A stretch of 41,496 nucleotides of DNA from Alphaproteobacteria bacterium (lineage in GTDB: Bacteria; Pseudomonadota; Alphaproteobacteria; Elsterales; Elsteraceae). The stretch is from positions 1 to 41,496 of the forward strand of contig JAAFIC010000020.1 of the NCBI GenBank assembly GCA_013298565.1. Direction: 5' to 3'. Shown here in pieces: positions 8,233-15,034 of this stretch; position 1 is the first letter of the stretch, and every line of letters begins with the position of its first letter. The position numbers were made by a program, and so were the translations under genes. The notes below the pieces were generated by a model that worked only from the letters and a program-made list of their open reading frames with translations, did not search any database and had not been told where the DNA came from.

Positions 8233-9015
8233 ATGTTGACGGGAAAGACCGCCCTGGTAACGGGGTCCACCAGTGGCATCGGTCAGGGTATGGCCCTAAA
8301 ACTGGCGGAAGCCGGGGCGAATATCATGCTCAACGGCTTCGGCCCGGCGGATGAAATTGCCGCCCTGCGCGCGCATATCGCCACCACGTATAACGTGCAG
8401 GTCGAGTATCACGGGGCCGATCTGTCCCGCGTTGCCGATATTGAGGATATGATGAGCACGGCAGCCGCTACGTTTGGCCGGGTCGATATTCTTATAAACA
8501 ACGCGGGCATTCAGCATACCGCGCCGACGCAAGATTTCCCGGTCGATAAGTGGGATGCGGTGATTGCGGTCAATCTTTCCAGCGCTTTCCACGCCACGCG
8601 CTTAGCCCTTCCGGCAATGCAGGCCGCTGGGTGGGGCCGGATCATTAACACCGCATCCGTGCATGGTCTGGTCGCCTCGACCCATAAAATCGCCTATGTC
8701 GCCGCCAAACACGGCATTGTTGGGCTAACGAAAGTGGTGGCATTGGAAAATGCAGGAAATGGCATCACCTGCAACGCTATCGCCCCCGGCTGGGTCGCAA
8801 CACCGCTGGTGCAAAAGCAGATTGACGCGCGCGCGGCGGCGGAAGGCATTTCGGTCGATGGAGCGCGTAAGAAGCTGCTGGGGGAAAAGCAGCCGTCGAT
8901 GGCTTTCGTGGAAACCGCGCACCTGGGCGCGCTCGCCGTGTTCCTCTGCTCGCCTGCTGCCGACCAGATGACGGGCGTTACCCTGCCAATGGATGGCGGC
9001 TGGACGGCTCAGTAA
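8233..9015 (+). CDS. bdhA: D-3-hydroxybutyrate dehydrogenase
   Basis: A 260-residue short-chain dehydrogenase. Seen: the nucleotide-binding TGSTSGIG, NNAG in ILINNAGIQH, and the catalytic Ser142, Tyr155 and Lys159 (TASVHGLVAS, then IAYVAAKHG). The substrate-binding part, with SVHGLVAS and WVATPLVQKQIDARA, is the hallmark of 3-hydroxybutyrate dehydrogenases. It would oxidise 3-hydroxybutyrate to acetoacetate with NAD in polyhydroxybutyrate or ketone-body use. ATG 8233 is preferred over GTG 8224 because AAGGGAG ends about 11 bases before the ATG. It starts divergently from the amidotransferase gene, and tadA follows after 3 bp. Confidence 0.92.
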   Translation: MLTGKTALVTGSTSGIGQGMALKLAEAGANIMLNGFGPADEIAALRAHIATTYNVQVEYHGADLSRVADIEDMMSTAAATFGRVDILINNAGIQHTAPTQDFPVDKWDAVIAVNLSSAFHATRLALPAMQAAGWGRIINTASVHGLVASTHKIAYVAAKHGIVGLTKVVALENAGNGITCNAIAPGWVATPLVQKQIDARAAAEGISVDGARKKLLGEKQPSMAFVETAHLGALAVFLCSPAADQMTGVTLPMDGGWTAQ

Positions 9016-9018
9016 AGC

Positions 9019-9468
9019 GTGCCTTCGTCCGACTATTGGAGCCGGGCTTTTGCTGAAGCCGCAGCGGCAGCAGTGCGCGGCGAAGTGCCCGTTGGCGCGG
9101 TCGTGGTGGGGCCGGACGGGCAGATTCTGGCCGCAGCGGGCAACCGCACCGAAGAATGGGCCGACGCCTCCGCCCACGCTGAACTCCTGGCCTTGCGCGC
9201 GGCGGCGGAAGCGCTGGGGTCGCCCCGCCTTGTCGGCTGCGATCTTTACGTAACGCTGGAGCCTTGCCCGATGTGCGCGGGCGCGATCAGCCATTTCCGC
9301 CTGCGCCGGGTCTATTTTGCGGCTTACGACCCGAAAGGCGGCGCGGTGGAGCACGGCGCGCGCCTGTTCGAGCAACCCACTTGCCTGCACCGCCCGGAAG
9401 TTTACGGCGGGTTTCGGGAGCAGGAGGCAGCAGCGATGTTGCGCCAGTTCTTCGCAGCGCGGCGGTAG
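9019..9468 (+). CDS. tadA: tRNA-specific adenosine deaminase TadA
   Basis: A 149-residue deaminase of normal TadA length. It has the zinc-site HAE (His53, Glu55 in ASAHAELLAL) and PCPMCAGA (Cys83, Cys86). It deaminates adenosine 34 to inosine in tRNA-Arg(ACG). The start is a GTG at 9019-9021, only 3 bp after the bdhA stop, so expression probably depends on bdhA translation. tadA often lies near rsmD and rluB-like genes in alphaproteobacteria; here it is close by but on the other strand. Confidence 0.95.
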   Translation: MPSSDYWSRAFAEAAAAAVRGEVPVGAVVVGPDGQILAAAGNRTEEWADASAHAELLALRAAAEALGSPRLVGCDLYVTLEPCPMCAGAISHFRLRRVYFAAYDPKGGAVEHGARLFEQPTCLHRPEVYGGFREQEAAAMLRQFFAARR

Positions 9469-9527
9469 GAAACGGGGGCGCGGTGGCTTATACTAGGGGC
9501 GGGAAGCAGCCTACGGAGGAGAGTGAG

Positions 9528-9833
9528 ATGGCTCAATCGGAGATGCGAGTCTTAACCGCCGATATTCCGGCGGCGATGGCGGGAAAGCTCCGAACAATGG
9601 CAGCAGCGCGCGAGCAGTCGCCGGATAGGATCGTTGAAGAGGCGCTTGCCGCTTGGATCGATGAGCAAGAACTGCGCTATCGGCTGACGCTGGAGGCGAT
9701 TGCTCAAGTTGACGCCGGGCAGGTTGTTGCGGATTGGGACGTTCAAGTTTGGTTGGAGAGCTTGGGAACGGATAACCCGCTTCCGAGGCCCGTTTCTAAA
9801 CGCGGCCTTGATCGTGAAGCAAAGATGTCTTGA
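9528..9833 (+). CDS. Ribbon-helix-helix (CopG-type) DNA-binding protein, possible orphan antitoxin
   Basis: A 101-residue protein with a strong Shine-Dalgarno (GGAGGAGAG) before the ATG at 9528. Residues about 7-45 match a ribbon-helix-helix domain: an N-terminal strand (EMRVLTADIPAAMAGKL) then two helices (TMAAAREQSPDRIVEEALAAWI). The C-terminal part, with VQVWLESLGTDNPLPRP, resembles the toxin-binding tail of antitoxins paired with ParE/RelE toxins. No toxin gene follows: the next gene lies on the opposite strand, and tadA precedes it. It may be a relic antitoxin or a stand-alone regulator. A TATACT box at 9489-9494 is a plausible -10 element. Confidence 0.75.
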   Translation: MAQSEMRVLTADIPAAMAGKLRTMAAAREQSPDRIVEEALAAWIDEQELRYRLTLEAIAQVDAGQVVADWDVQVWLESLGTDNPLPRPVSKRGLDREAKMS

Positions 9834-9848
9834 GGCCGGAGAACCGTT

Positions 9849-10529
9849 TTAAGACACCGGATAGCGCCGATACAGCACCAGCGGGTCGCCCGGCGCAGGT
9901 TCGATGAACAGGCAGAGGTCGGCGAGCGGCAGCCCTTTTGGCGCGAGGGCGTCGAAGGCCGGGCGCAATCTTACCAGCGCATCGGTTCGTGCAGGCTCTG
10001 GCAGCGATCCCGTGAGGGTTAAGTGCAGGCGGAACTCGTCGAACACGTAAGGATAGCCCCAGCGCTGAAGATAGTCTTTTTGGCGCGGCGACAGACCAGG
10101 GCCGCGTTTGGCAATTTCGGCCTCGGTTAGCGGCGCGCGGAAGCGGTCGAGCGCTTCAACACAACGACCCGCGAGCGCGGCCAGAGCTTCCGGCGGGTTG
10201 ATGGGGCAGAGCGCGAGGAACGAGCCGAGGTTTTGCACTGCCAGATCAAGCGGCACGGCGGTTAGCGTTTGCGCCAAGCGCTCGGTGGCGCGCTCGATTT
10301 CTGGTAAGTCCGCCCCATCGGCCAAGCGGAACGGCGCTTTCAGCGTGGCGTGAAACCCGTAGCGGCGGGGAGCGTCGGTGATCGTTTCCCAAGTGGCCTT
10401 CTCCAAACCAAGCCTAAGCGGTGGCACCCAGCGCCCACGCGCGTCGCGGCCCAACCAGCGGGCGGCAAACTCGGTCAGCGGCTGGCCTTCCGGCGGAGTC
10501 CAATACAGCGCGACGCGGTAGGGGTTCAT
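9849..10529 (-). CDS. DUF1045 / putative phosphonate metabolism 2H phosphoesterase
   Basis: The start is set at the ATG at 10527-10529, which overlaps the phnM stop as ATGA; an in-frame ATG 24 bp upstream is less likely. This gives 226 residues. Two HxTx motifs, FHATLKAPF near residue 60 and LHLTLTG near 170, define the 2H phosphoesterase fold and match the phosphonate-associated DUF1045 family. Members often sit in phn operons next to phnM and phnN; the exact reaction is not established. Translational coupling to phnM supports a shared pathway role here. Confidence 0.85.
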   Translation of the reverse strand: MNPYRVALYWTPPEGQPLTEFAARWLGRDARGRWVPPLRLGLEKATWETITDAPRRYGFHATLKAPFRLADGADLPEIERATERLAQTLTAVPLDLAVQNLGSFLALCPINPPEALAALAGRCVEALDRFRAPLTEAEIAKRGPGLSPRQKDYLQRWGYPYVFDEFRLHLTLTGSLPEPARTDALVRLRPAFDALAPKGLPLADLCLFIEPAPGDPLVLYRRYPVS

Positions 10530-11698
10530 GCCACGCGCCGCCCCGCGCGCCAAACGCCCTGCACGATGGGCAGCGGCGGCTCATCTGGGCGGCGATGCAG
10601 GCGCACGCGGATCAGATCGGCCCGCTTGCCGACCTCCAAGCGTCCGCGATCGGTAAGCCCTACGGCGTCGGCGGGGGTTGCGGTGGCAGTCGCGACGGCG
10701 GCGGGAAGCTCCGCCTCGGTAGGTGCGAGCAGGAAGACGGCTTGGAGCAGGCTGACGGGCATATAATCCGACGATAAAATATCGAGCCAACCGCGCGCGG
10801 CTAGATCGGCAGCAGCGATATTGCCGGAATGAGAGCCGCCGCGCACGAGGTTCGGGGCGCCCATCAGCAGCTTCATTCCGGCTTTGCGCGAGAGTTCGGC
10901 GGCTTCCAGCGTGGTGGGAAATTCGGCAATGCTCATGCCATTGGCTTTAGCTTCGGCTACATGCTCCGGCTTGGCGTCGTCGTGGCTCGCGAGCGGTAGC
11001 CCCAGTCGGTGAGCGGTTTCCACGATGGCGGCGCGTTGCGGCGCGGCATACAGGGCTTGCCGGGCGATAGTATCGGCCTCGAACACCTGCATTTCCGTAT
11101 CTGACAGGCTGAATTTCTTCTGATAAAAACGGCGGTAGCTGGCAAGGTTGGTAAACTGTCGCTGCCCCGGCGTGTGATCCATGATCGAGATCAGTTTCAC
11201 CACGTCCGGCGTTGCCAAGTGCTCGACCAAATCCATCAAATCCGGGTAGGAGATTTCGCAGCGCAGGTGCAGAAAATGTTCGGCGCGGGTGAGATCGGCA
11301 GCGCGGGCGGCCACAACGGCATCGGCCATGGTTTTCAAACTGCGAACCCGCTCGGAGCCTTCGCGCACGTCCCCCAACGCCAACGCATCCAGCACAGTCG
11401 TAATACCGCTACCCGCCATTTGCGCGTCATGGCTCAGAACCGCTGCCAGCGCCGGCCAGAGCACACCAGGGCGGGGGGAGAAATGCTTTTCCAGATTATC
11501 GGTATGAAGCTCGATCAATCCCGGCAGCAGATAATCGCCGTCACAATCCACCGCGCCGGGAACTTGGCTGATACCGCGTGCAATCTCGGTAATGTGACCA
11601 TTTTGGAGCGTAAGCGTGCCGATGATAACCTCGGAAGACAGGCATAGGCGCGTATTGGTCAGGATCAGTGTATCAGTCACCCTTGTTAAGTGTATCAT
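10526..11698 (-). CDS. phnM: Alpha-D-ribose 1-methylphosphonate 5-triphosphate diphosphatase PhnM
   Basis: A 390-residue amidohydrolase-superfamily protein of normal PhnM length. Seen: DYLLPGLIELHTDNLEKHF, a metal-binding motif specific to PhnM, then FSPRPGVLWP, the central SHDDAKPEHVAEA, IAEFPTTLEAA and the C-terminal SSDYMPVSLLQAVF. PhnM removes pyrophosphate from ribose methylphosphonate triphosphate in the C-P lyase pathway. The start ATG at 11698 is preceded by AAAGG at a good distance. An in-frame GTG (11680) is another possibility but has no spaced Shine-Dalgarno. The gene faces phnF across 173 bp that hold repeated AGTGTATCA sites. The rest of the C-P lyase set (phnGHIJKL) is not in the window. 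Confidence 0.92.
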   Translation of the reverse strand: MIHLTRVTDTLILTNTRLCLSSEVIIGTLTLQNGHITEIARGISQVPGAVDCDGDYLLPGLIELHTDNLEKHFSPRPGVLWPALAAVLSHDAQMAGSGITTVLDALALGDVREGSERVRSLKTMADAVVAARAADLTRAEHFLHLRCEISYPDLMDLVEHLATPDVVKLISIMDHTPGQRQFTNLASYRRFYQKKFSLSDTEMQVFEADTIARQALYAAPQRAAIVETAHRLGLPLASHDDAKPEHVAEAKANGMSIAEFPTTLEAAELSRKAGMKLLMGAPNLVRGGSHSGNIAAADLAARGWLDILSSDYMPVSLLQAVFLLAPTEAELPAAVATATATPADAVGLTDRGRLEVGKRADLIRVRLHRRPDEPPLPIVQGVWRAGRRVA

Positions 11699-11769
11699 TT
11701 ATCTAGAACCTTTATCCTCAATACCGCTATGCTGATGTTTAGAGCAAATCCCGAGCAGGTGATACACTT
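11667..11769. promoter_or_regulatory. Three AGTGTATCA sites around the phnM start, candidate PhnF operators
   Basis: AGTGTATCA lies at 11667-11675 inside the first codons of phnM, and AAGTGTATCA at 11688-11697 across its start codon. The exact reverse complement TGATACACTT lies at 11760-11769 in the phnM/phnF gap. The outer pair forms a perfect inverted decamer. A HutC-type GntR regulator is encoded next door, so autoregulation and phnM repression are plausible; this is inference. Confidence 0.4.
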
Positions 11770-11845
11770 GGTGCGACGCATTTGCTAAACAAAACAAAAG
11801 TCTAAAGTGTTAATCGTGAACCGATGTGAACGAGAAACACTCTAG
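11741..11845 (-). repeat. RIME-like mosaic palindromic element, copy 1 (inverted orientation)
   Basis: This is the reverse complement of the two-hairpin unit seen at 12991 and 36970. Hairpin B (11743-11786) has the perfect arms AGCAAAT/ATTTGCT. The linker reads AAACAAAACAAAAG, and hairpin A (11802-11845) has CTAAAGTGTT/AACACTCTAG arms. The centre of hairpin B differs from the other copies and carries one TGATACACTT site. The element fills most of the phnM-phnF divergent promoter region. Confidence 0.75.
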
Positions 11846-11871
11846 TAAGGGTATGGCGTTGGGGACGGTGC

Positions 11872-12582
11872 GTGCGGCAGACACTATGGCAGAAAATCGC
11901 GGATACCTTGCAACAGGATATTCGCGGCGGCGCGTTCGAGACTGGGGGGCGCTTGCCGACCGAGGCAGAGCTTGCGGTACGTTTTGGCGTTAATCGCCAT
12001 ACGGTTCGGCAAGCAATTGGCCATTTATCCAATCTGGGGTTAGTGGCCTCCCATCAAGGGCGCGGGGTGTTTCTGCGCGATACTGGGTTTGAATACCCTG
12101 TTGGGGCGCGCACCCGACTCACCGATAATCTCGTTCGGCAGGGGCGCAGGCCGGATCGTGAAGACATGCACGCCGAAATTCTTCCCGCCTCGCACTCTAT
12201 TAGCCGTGCCTTAAAACTGGCGACCCTCGCGCCGCTGTATTGGTTGAGTTACCGCACGCGGGTAGAAGGGCGACTGACCAGCCTCAACGATCATTATTTT
12301 CCCGCCGAGCGGTTTCCGGCCATTGGGGAGAATTTTTTGCGGTTAGGGTCAATCACGCAAGCCCTGCGTTGCGAGGGGATTGATGATTATTTGCGCGCCT
12401 CCACACGCATCAACGCCCGCATAGCCACCCCCGCCGAAGCCAAGCTGCTCGATCTTAGCCAGGGGCGGGCGGTTCTGCTAACCTGGGGCGTGGACTGCGA
12501 TATGTTGGGCTGCCCGATTAGCGTTAATCAAGCGCGGATGGTCGCGGATAGCGTTACTCTTACGGTCGAGCAGGATGAATAA
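11872..12582 (+). CDS. phnF: GntR/HutC-family regulator PhnF
   Basis: A 236-residue regulator. The N-terminal winged helix covers about 1-70: LWQKIADTLQQDI, GRLPTEAELAVRFGVNRHTVRQAI and GLVASHQGRGVFL. The C-terminal UTRA/chorismate lyase-like ligand domain covers about 85-230, with LYWLSYRTRVEGRL and VLLTWGVDC. Divergence from phnM identifies it as PhnF rather than another HutC protein. The start is a GTG at 11872; no in-frame ATG exists upstream and the Shine-Dalgarno is weak. It is followed by the P1 palindrome at 12611, whose stem plus TTTT could serve as its terminator. Confidence 0.87.
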   Translation: MRQTLWQKIADTLQQDIRGGAFETGGRLPTEAELAVRFGVNRHTVRQAIGHLSNLGLVASHQGRGVFLRDTGFEYPVGARTRLTDNLVRQGRRPDREDMHAEILPASHSISRALKLATLAPLYWLSYRTRVEGRLTSLNDHYFPAERFPAIGENFLRLGSITQALRCEGIDDYLRASTRINARIATPAEAKLLDLSQGRAVLLTWGVDCDMLGCPISVNQARMVADSVTLTVEQDE

Positions 12583-12610
12583 ATTCCAGAAAAGACCAAG
12601 ATTAAAGCCT

Positions 12611-12648
12611 TAGAGCGTCTTGCGTAAAGGTTGACGCAAGACGCTCTA
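12611..12648. repeat. P1 palindrome, copy 1
   Basis: TAGAGCGTCTTGCG and CGCAAGACGCTCTA are perfect 14-bp arms around the loop TAAAGGTTGA. All 38 bases are identical to 22030-22067. It is followed by GTTTTACTTT and may end phnF transcription. Confidence 0.9.
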
Positions 12649-12714
12649 GTTTTACTTTAGCCCTCGCCGGGCGGGCGCATCCGCGCCCTTGGCCGCCGCC
12701 TCAATGGCGGCTTA

Positions 12715-12788
12715 TAGAGCCGCGCCAGAGTTAAGGCGCGCGGCTCTAGGCTTATAGAGCCGCGCCAGAGTTAAGGCGCGCGGCTCTA
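12715..12788. repeat. Two tandem P2 palindromes
   Basis: Two identical 34-bp units, 12715-12748 and 12755-12788, are spaced by GGCTTA. Each has TAGAGCCGCGC arms around CAGAGTTAAGGC. A third copy with one change lies at 22077-22110. Confidence 0.9.
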
Positions 12789-12990
12789 AACATCGAGCAT
12801 GGCATCTTACGAAAGACTGAAGTTCCGTACTCTCGTGTTTGCGGATGGGCAATTTATTAAAACCTAATTTATTCTGCCATCCTAATGATTTTTTTAATAA
12901 AATCGAAACATATTATCGTCTTAAATTGTGTTTGGCTTTTGGCGCTTCTGAAAAGCTCAGAATACCGTTATCGAGCGCAAGTTGCTCTTC

Positions 12991-13096
12991 AGAGCATTTT
13001 CCGTTCGCGATAGCTCGCGGTAAATGCTCTAAACTGTTGTTTTGTTAAGCAAAGGCTAGTCGCGGGTGATCCGACCCGCTCGGGATTTGCTCTCTA
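12991..13096 (+). repeat. RIME-like mosaic palindromic element, copy 2
   Basis: Hairpin A (12991-13030) has AGAGCATTT/AAATGCTCT arms with inner CGCGATAGCTCGCG. The linker is AAACTGTTGTTTTGTTA. Hairpin B (13048-13091) has AGCAAA/TTTGCT outer arms and the perfect inner stem GCGGGT/ACCCGC. The outer ends AGAGC and GCTCT bound the unit. It lies in the arsC leader, ending about 24 bp before its ATG. Confidence 0.8.
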
Positions 13097-13119
13097 ATGT
13101 TTGGCTCTGAGGATTATCT

Positions 13120-13623
13120 ATGAACAGCGCTCATCCCAACTATACCGTTCTTTTTCTGTGCACCGGCAATTCGGCGCGCTCAATTTTGGCGGAAGCGATT
13201 TTAACAAAGGTCGCGGGCGATCGGTTCAAGGCTTATTCGGCGGGCAGTCATCCAAGGGGCAGTGTTCATCCGTTGGCGCTGGACATGCTTAAGGCCAAGG
13301 GGCATGACACCAGTGCTTTGCGCTCCAAAAGCTGGGGCGAGTTTATCAAGCCCGGTGCCGTGCCGATGGATTTCATTTTCACTGTCTGTGATGCCGCGAG
13401 TAGGGAAACCTGCCCCGCGTGGCCTGGCGTGCCGATGACGGCCCATTGGGGAATGCCCGACCCAGCGGCGGTTGCGGGCATTGATTCGGAACAGCGCGCA
13501 GCTTTCAAGGAAACCTATGACATCATGACCCGGCGCATCGAGATTTATACCTCATTGCTGTTCTCCACACTCTCCAAGCTGTCGCTGCTGAATGAACTAA
13601 CGCAGATTGGTCGTGCGGCTTAA
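13120..13623 (+). CDS. arsC: Arsenate reductase, low-molecular-weight phosphatase (thioredoxin-coupled) type
   Basis: A 167-residue protein. The phosphate loop CX5R is Cys14-TGNSA-Arg20 (VLFLCTGNSARS). A second cysteine pair, Cys90 and Cys98 (TVCDAASRETCPAW), matches the cysteine relay of thioredoxin-linked ArsC, and DP at about 110 supplies the general acid region. It reduces arsenate to arsenite. No arsR, acr3 or arsB is nearby, so it appears as a lone gene. The ATG at 13120 follows GAGGATTATCT. Its TAA overlaps the stop codon of the converging oxidase gene. Confidence 0.9.
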   Translation: MNSAHPNYTVLFLCTGNSARSILAEAILTKVAGDRFKAYSAGSHPRGSVHPLALDMLKAKGHDTSALRSKSWGEFIKPGAVPMDFIFTVCDAASRETCPAWPGVPMTAHWGMPDPAAVAGIDSEQRAAFKETYDIMTRRIEIYTSLLFSTLSKLSLLNELTQIGRAA

Positions 13624-14723
13624 ACGCCTGTTGCCCAGTGCTTAACCTCGGCAAGATCGCGCTGCCCTTGCACCAAGGATGCGGCAGTTTTGCCGATGAT
13701 CGAGCCGAACTTGAAGCCATGCCCAGAGCACGCTGAAACCGCGAGCAGCTTATCTTGCTGGTGAAACACGAAACTTTCGTGCGGCTCGACAGTGTAGAAG
13801 CAGGCTTTCGGCTCTAAAATTCGGTAAGCATCAAGGTTCCTAATCTGGCCTCGGCACTGTTCCAGTACGGCGCGCGCTTCGGCGATGGTGGCGGTGCGCG
13901 GGGCGTCTGGGTCGCCCGTGCGGGAAAAACGGTGGTCGCCAATTTTAAGGCCCGTGCCGGGAATCGGCGGCACCAGATAGAAGCCGGCATTATTCTCGCC
14001 GATATTCAGCAGCATCGGCATTCGCTGCCAAGTAGCGACGGTCTCGGGCGGTGGGGCGACATAGACGATGACCTGCCGCGAGGGCGTAAGCGTGCTGGCT
14101 AGCGCCGGAAGCAGCTTCGTCGCCCAGGCCCCTGCCGTGACGACAACGGCATCTGCCGTAAGCCGTGTGCTATCGGACAGCGTTACCTGGGCTAAGACGG
14201 GATCGACATCCACCACAGGGCTATGGGGACGCAGGTCTGCCCCAAGGAAGGCCAAATGCCGGGCAAGCGCCTGCACGATCCGCCCACAACGCAGCGCGCC
14301 GCCGCTGTTCATCCGAAACCCGCCCGTGGCAATCGCGGCTTCTTCGAGCAAGGGATAATCGCGCGCAAGCTCGGCTTCGGTCAACCAATCCACCGTGTGC
14401 CCGGCGTGGGCGAGGGTTGCGACGGTCGCTTTATTATAAGCATCGGCAGGACCACCCAACACCAGCGTGCCGGTTTCGACATAATGGCGCTCCCCAAGAT
14501 CGGCCCACATCTCGTCCCAAGCGGCATAAGCGTCCCCCACCATGCGGGTAAAGCCCAGGCGCGGGCCATAGGGGTAGCGGATCAACCGATGGTCATCGAC
14601 CGAGCTTGCCTGCGGGTTGGGCAGCGGTCCTTGCTCCAGCAGCGTAACCTGCACGCCAGACTTTTGCAGCGACCAAGCGGTCGCAAGCCCCGCAATGCCA
14701 CCCCCAACAATAATCACCCGCAT
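13620..14723 (-). CDS. FAD-dependent amine/amino-acid oxidase (DAO family, sarcosine oxidase-like)
   Basis: A 367-residue oxidoreductase. The N-terminal dinucleotide fold MRVIIVGGGIAGLATAWSL binds FAD. The segment DDHRLIRYPYG resembles the sarcosine/N-methyltryptophan oxidase group, and VVTAGAWATKLLP is the second FAD-contact motif. The C-terminal SACSGHGFKFG segment, with the His/Gly cluster near the flavin, is typical of monomeric sarcosine oxidases. In some members a cysteine in this region carries the covalent flavin; here the segment reads CSGHGFK. The substrate is not certain: sarcosine, other N-methyl amino acids or gamma-glutamyl-amines are possible. Its stop codon shares bases with the arsC stop. 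Confidence 0.85.
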   Translation of the reverse strand: MRVIIVGGGIAGLATAWSLQKSGVQVTLLEQGPLPNPQASSVDDHRLIRYPYGPRLGFTRMVGDAYAAWDEMWADLGERHYVETGTLVLGGPADAYNKATVATLAHAGHTVDWLTEAELARDYPLLEEAAIATGGFRMNSGGALRCGRIVQALARHLAFLGADLRPHSPVVDVDPVLAQVTLSDSTRLTADAVVVTAGAWATKLLPALASTLTPSRQVIVYVAPPPETVATWQRMPMLLNIGENNAGFYLVPPIPGTGLKIGDHRFSRTGDPDAPRTATIAEARAVLEQCRGQIRNLDAYRILEPKACFYTVEPHESFVFHQQDKLLAVSACSGHGFKFGSIIGKTAASLVQGQRDLAEVKHWATGV

Positions 14724-14850
14724 GATGTATCCATCCTTCGTTCATACCGCTTTAGCCAAGCACAGAGGGAGGGTGAGGGGGAAGTCCAAATCATGACAGA
14801 AAGAAGACAAATAACAAAAATGTGCCGTAAGTCTTATCGATTGGCGACAT

Positions 14851-14879
14851 AAAAAAAAGCCCCGCAGCGAACTGCGGGG
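14851..14879 (-). terminator. Intrinsic terminator of the candidate small RNA
   Basis: On the minus strand CCCCGCAG-TTCG-CTGCGGGG is followed by C and then eight T residues. The UUCG tetraloop makes it an unusually stable terminator. Confidence 0.92.
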
Positions 14880-14978
14880 ACAAGTTGAACAGGGAGGCTT
14901 CACGTCTGGGAGACGTAGGGTTTCAAAAAAAACCCCTGACCGGGAGGGAACCCGGTCGATTGCTGCGTCGCAACAATC
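14851..14978 (-). ncRNA. Candidate AbcR-like (alpha-r15) trans-acting small RNA
   Basis: A predicted RNA of about 128 nt transcribed leftward. From its 5' end it folds into GATTGTTGC/GCAGCAATC (14978-14958), GACCGGG/CCCGGTC with loop TTCCCT (14957-14938), AGGGGTTT/AAACCCT (14937-14917) and ACGTCT-CCC-AGACGT (14916-14902). A single-stranded CCTCCC-containing stretch follows, then the terminator. A matching promoter (CTGCAA/AGAATA as read on plus) places the start exactly at hairpin 1. In rhizobia, AbcR RNAs lie beside lsrB/vtlR, whose LysR product activates them; here the neighbouring LysR gene is of that type. Exposed UCCC motifs suit binding to Shine-Dalgarno sequences. The family name rests on position and motif style, not on an alignment. 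Confidence 0.65.
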
Positions 14979-14983
14979 ACAAA

Positions 14984-15011
14984 AGAATAGGTAAGGTCTT
15001 GCATGCTGCAA
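14984..15011 (-). promoter_or_regulatory. Sigma70-like promoter for the candidate small RNA
   Basis: On the minus strand there is TTGCAG at 15011-15006 and TATTCT at 14989-14984, with a 16-bp spacer. The start would fall 6-7 bases downstream, at the first base of the 5' hairpin (about 14978). Confidence 0.6.
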
Positions 15012-15034
15012 AACTAGAGGCAAAATCCCGCGCC

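Larger units (their letters stand above)
12583..13119. other. 537-bp non-coding stretch made of palindromes and an AT-rich island
   Basis: There is no convincing gene between phnF and arsC. In order it holds the P1 palindrome (12611-12648), a GC-rich piece with short inverted repeats (12660-12712), two tandem P2 palindromes (12715-12788), and an AT-rich island at about 12838-12945 with runs such as GATTTTTTTAATAAAATCG. A full RIME-like element follows (12991-13096), then the arsC leader. A 69-codon ATG frame at 12839 has no Shine-Dalgarno and an unlikely composition. Confidence 0.7.

Noticed and set aside
12715-12788. Tandem 34-bp units considered as a CRISPR array
   Set aside because: There are only two units, the spacer between them is 6 bp, each unit is a full palindrome, and a copy occurs alone elsewhere. 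No cas gene is present.
12839-13048. 69-codon ATG frame in the arsC upstream region
   Set aside because: No ribosome-binding site, AT-rich first half, and its end runs into a mosaic element. No sign of selection for protein.
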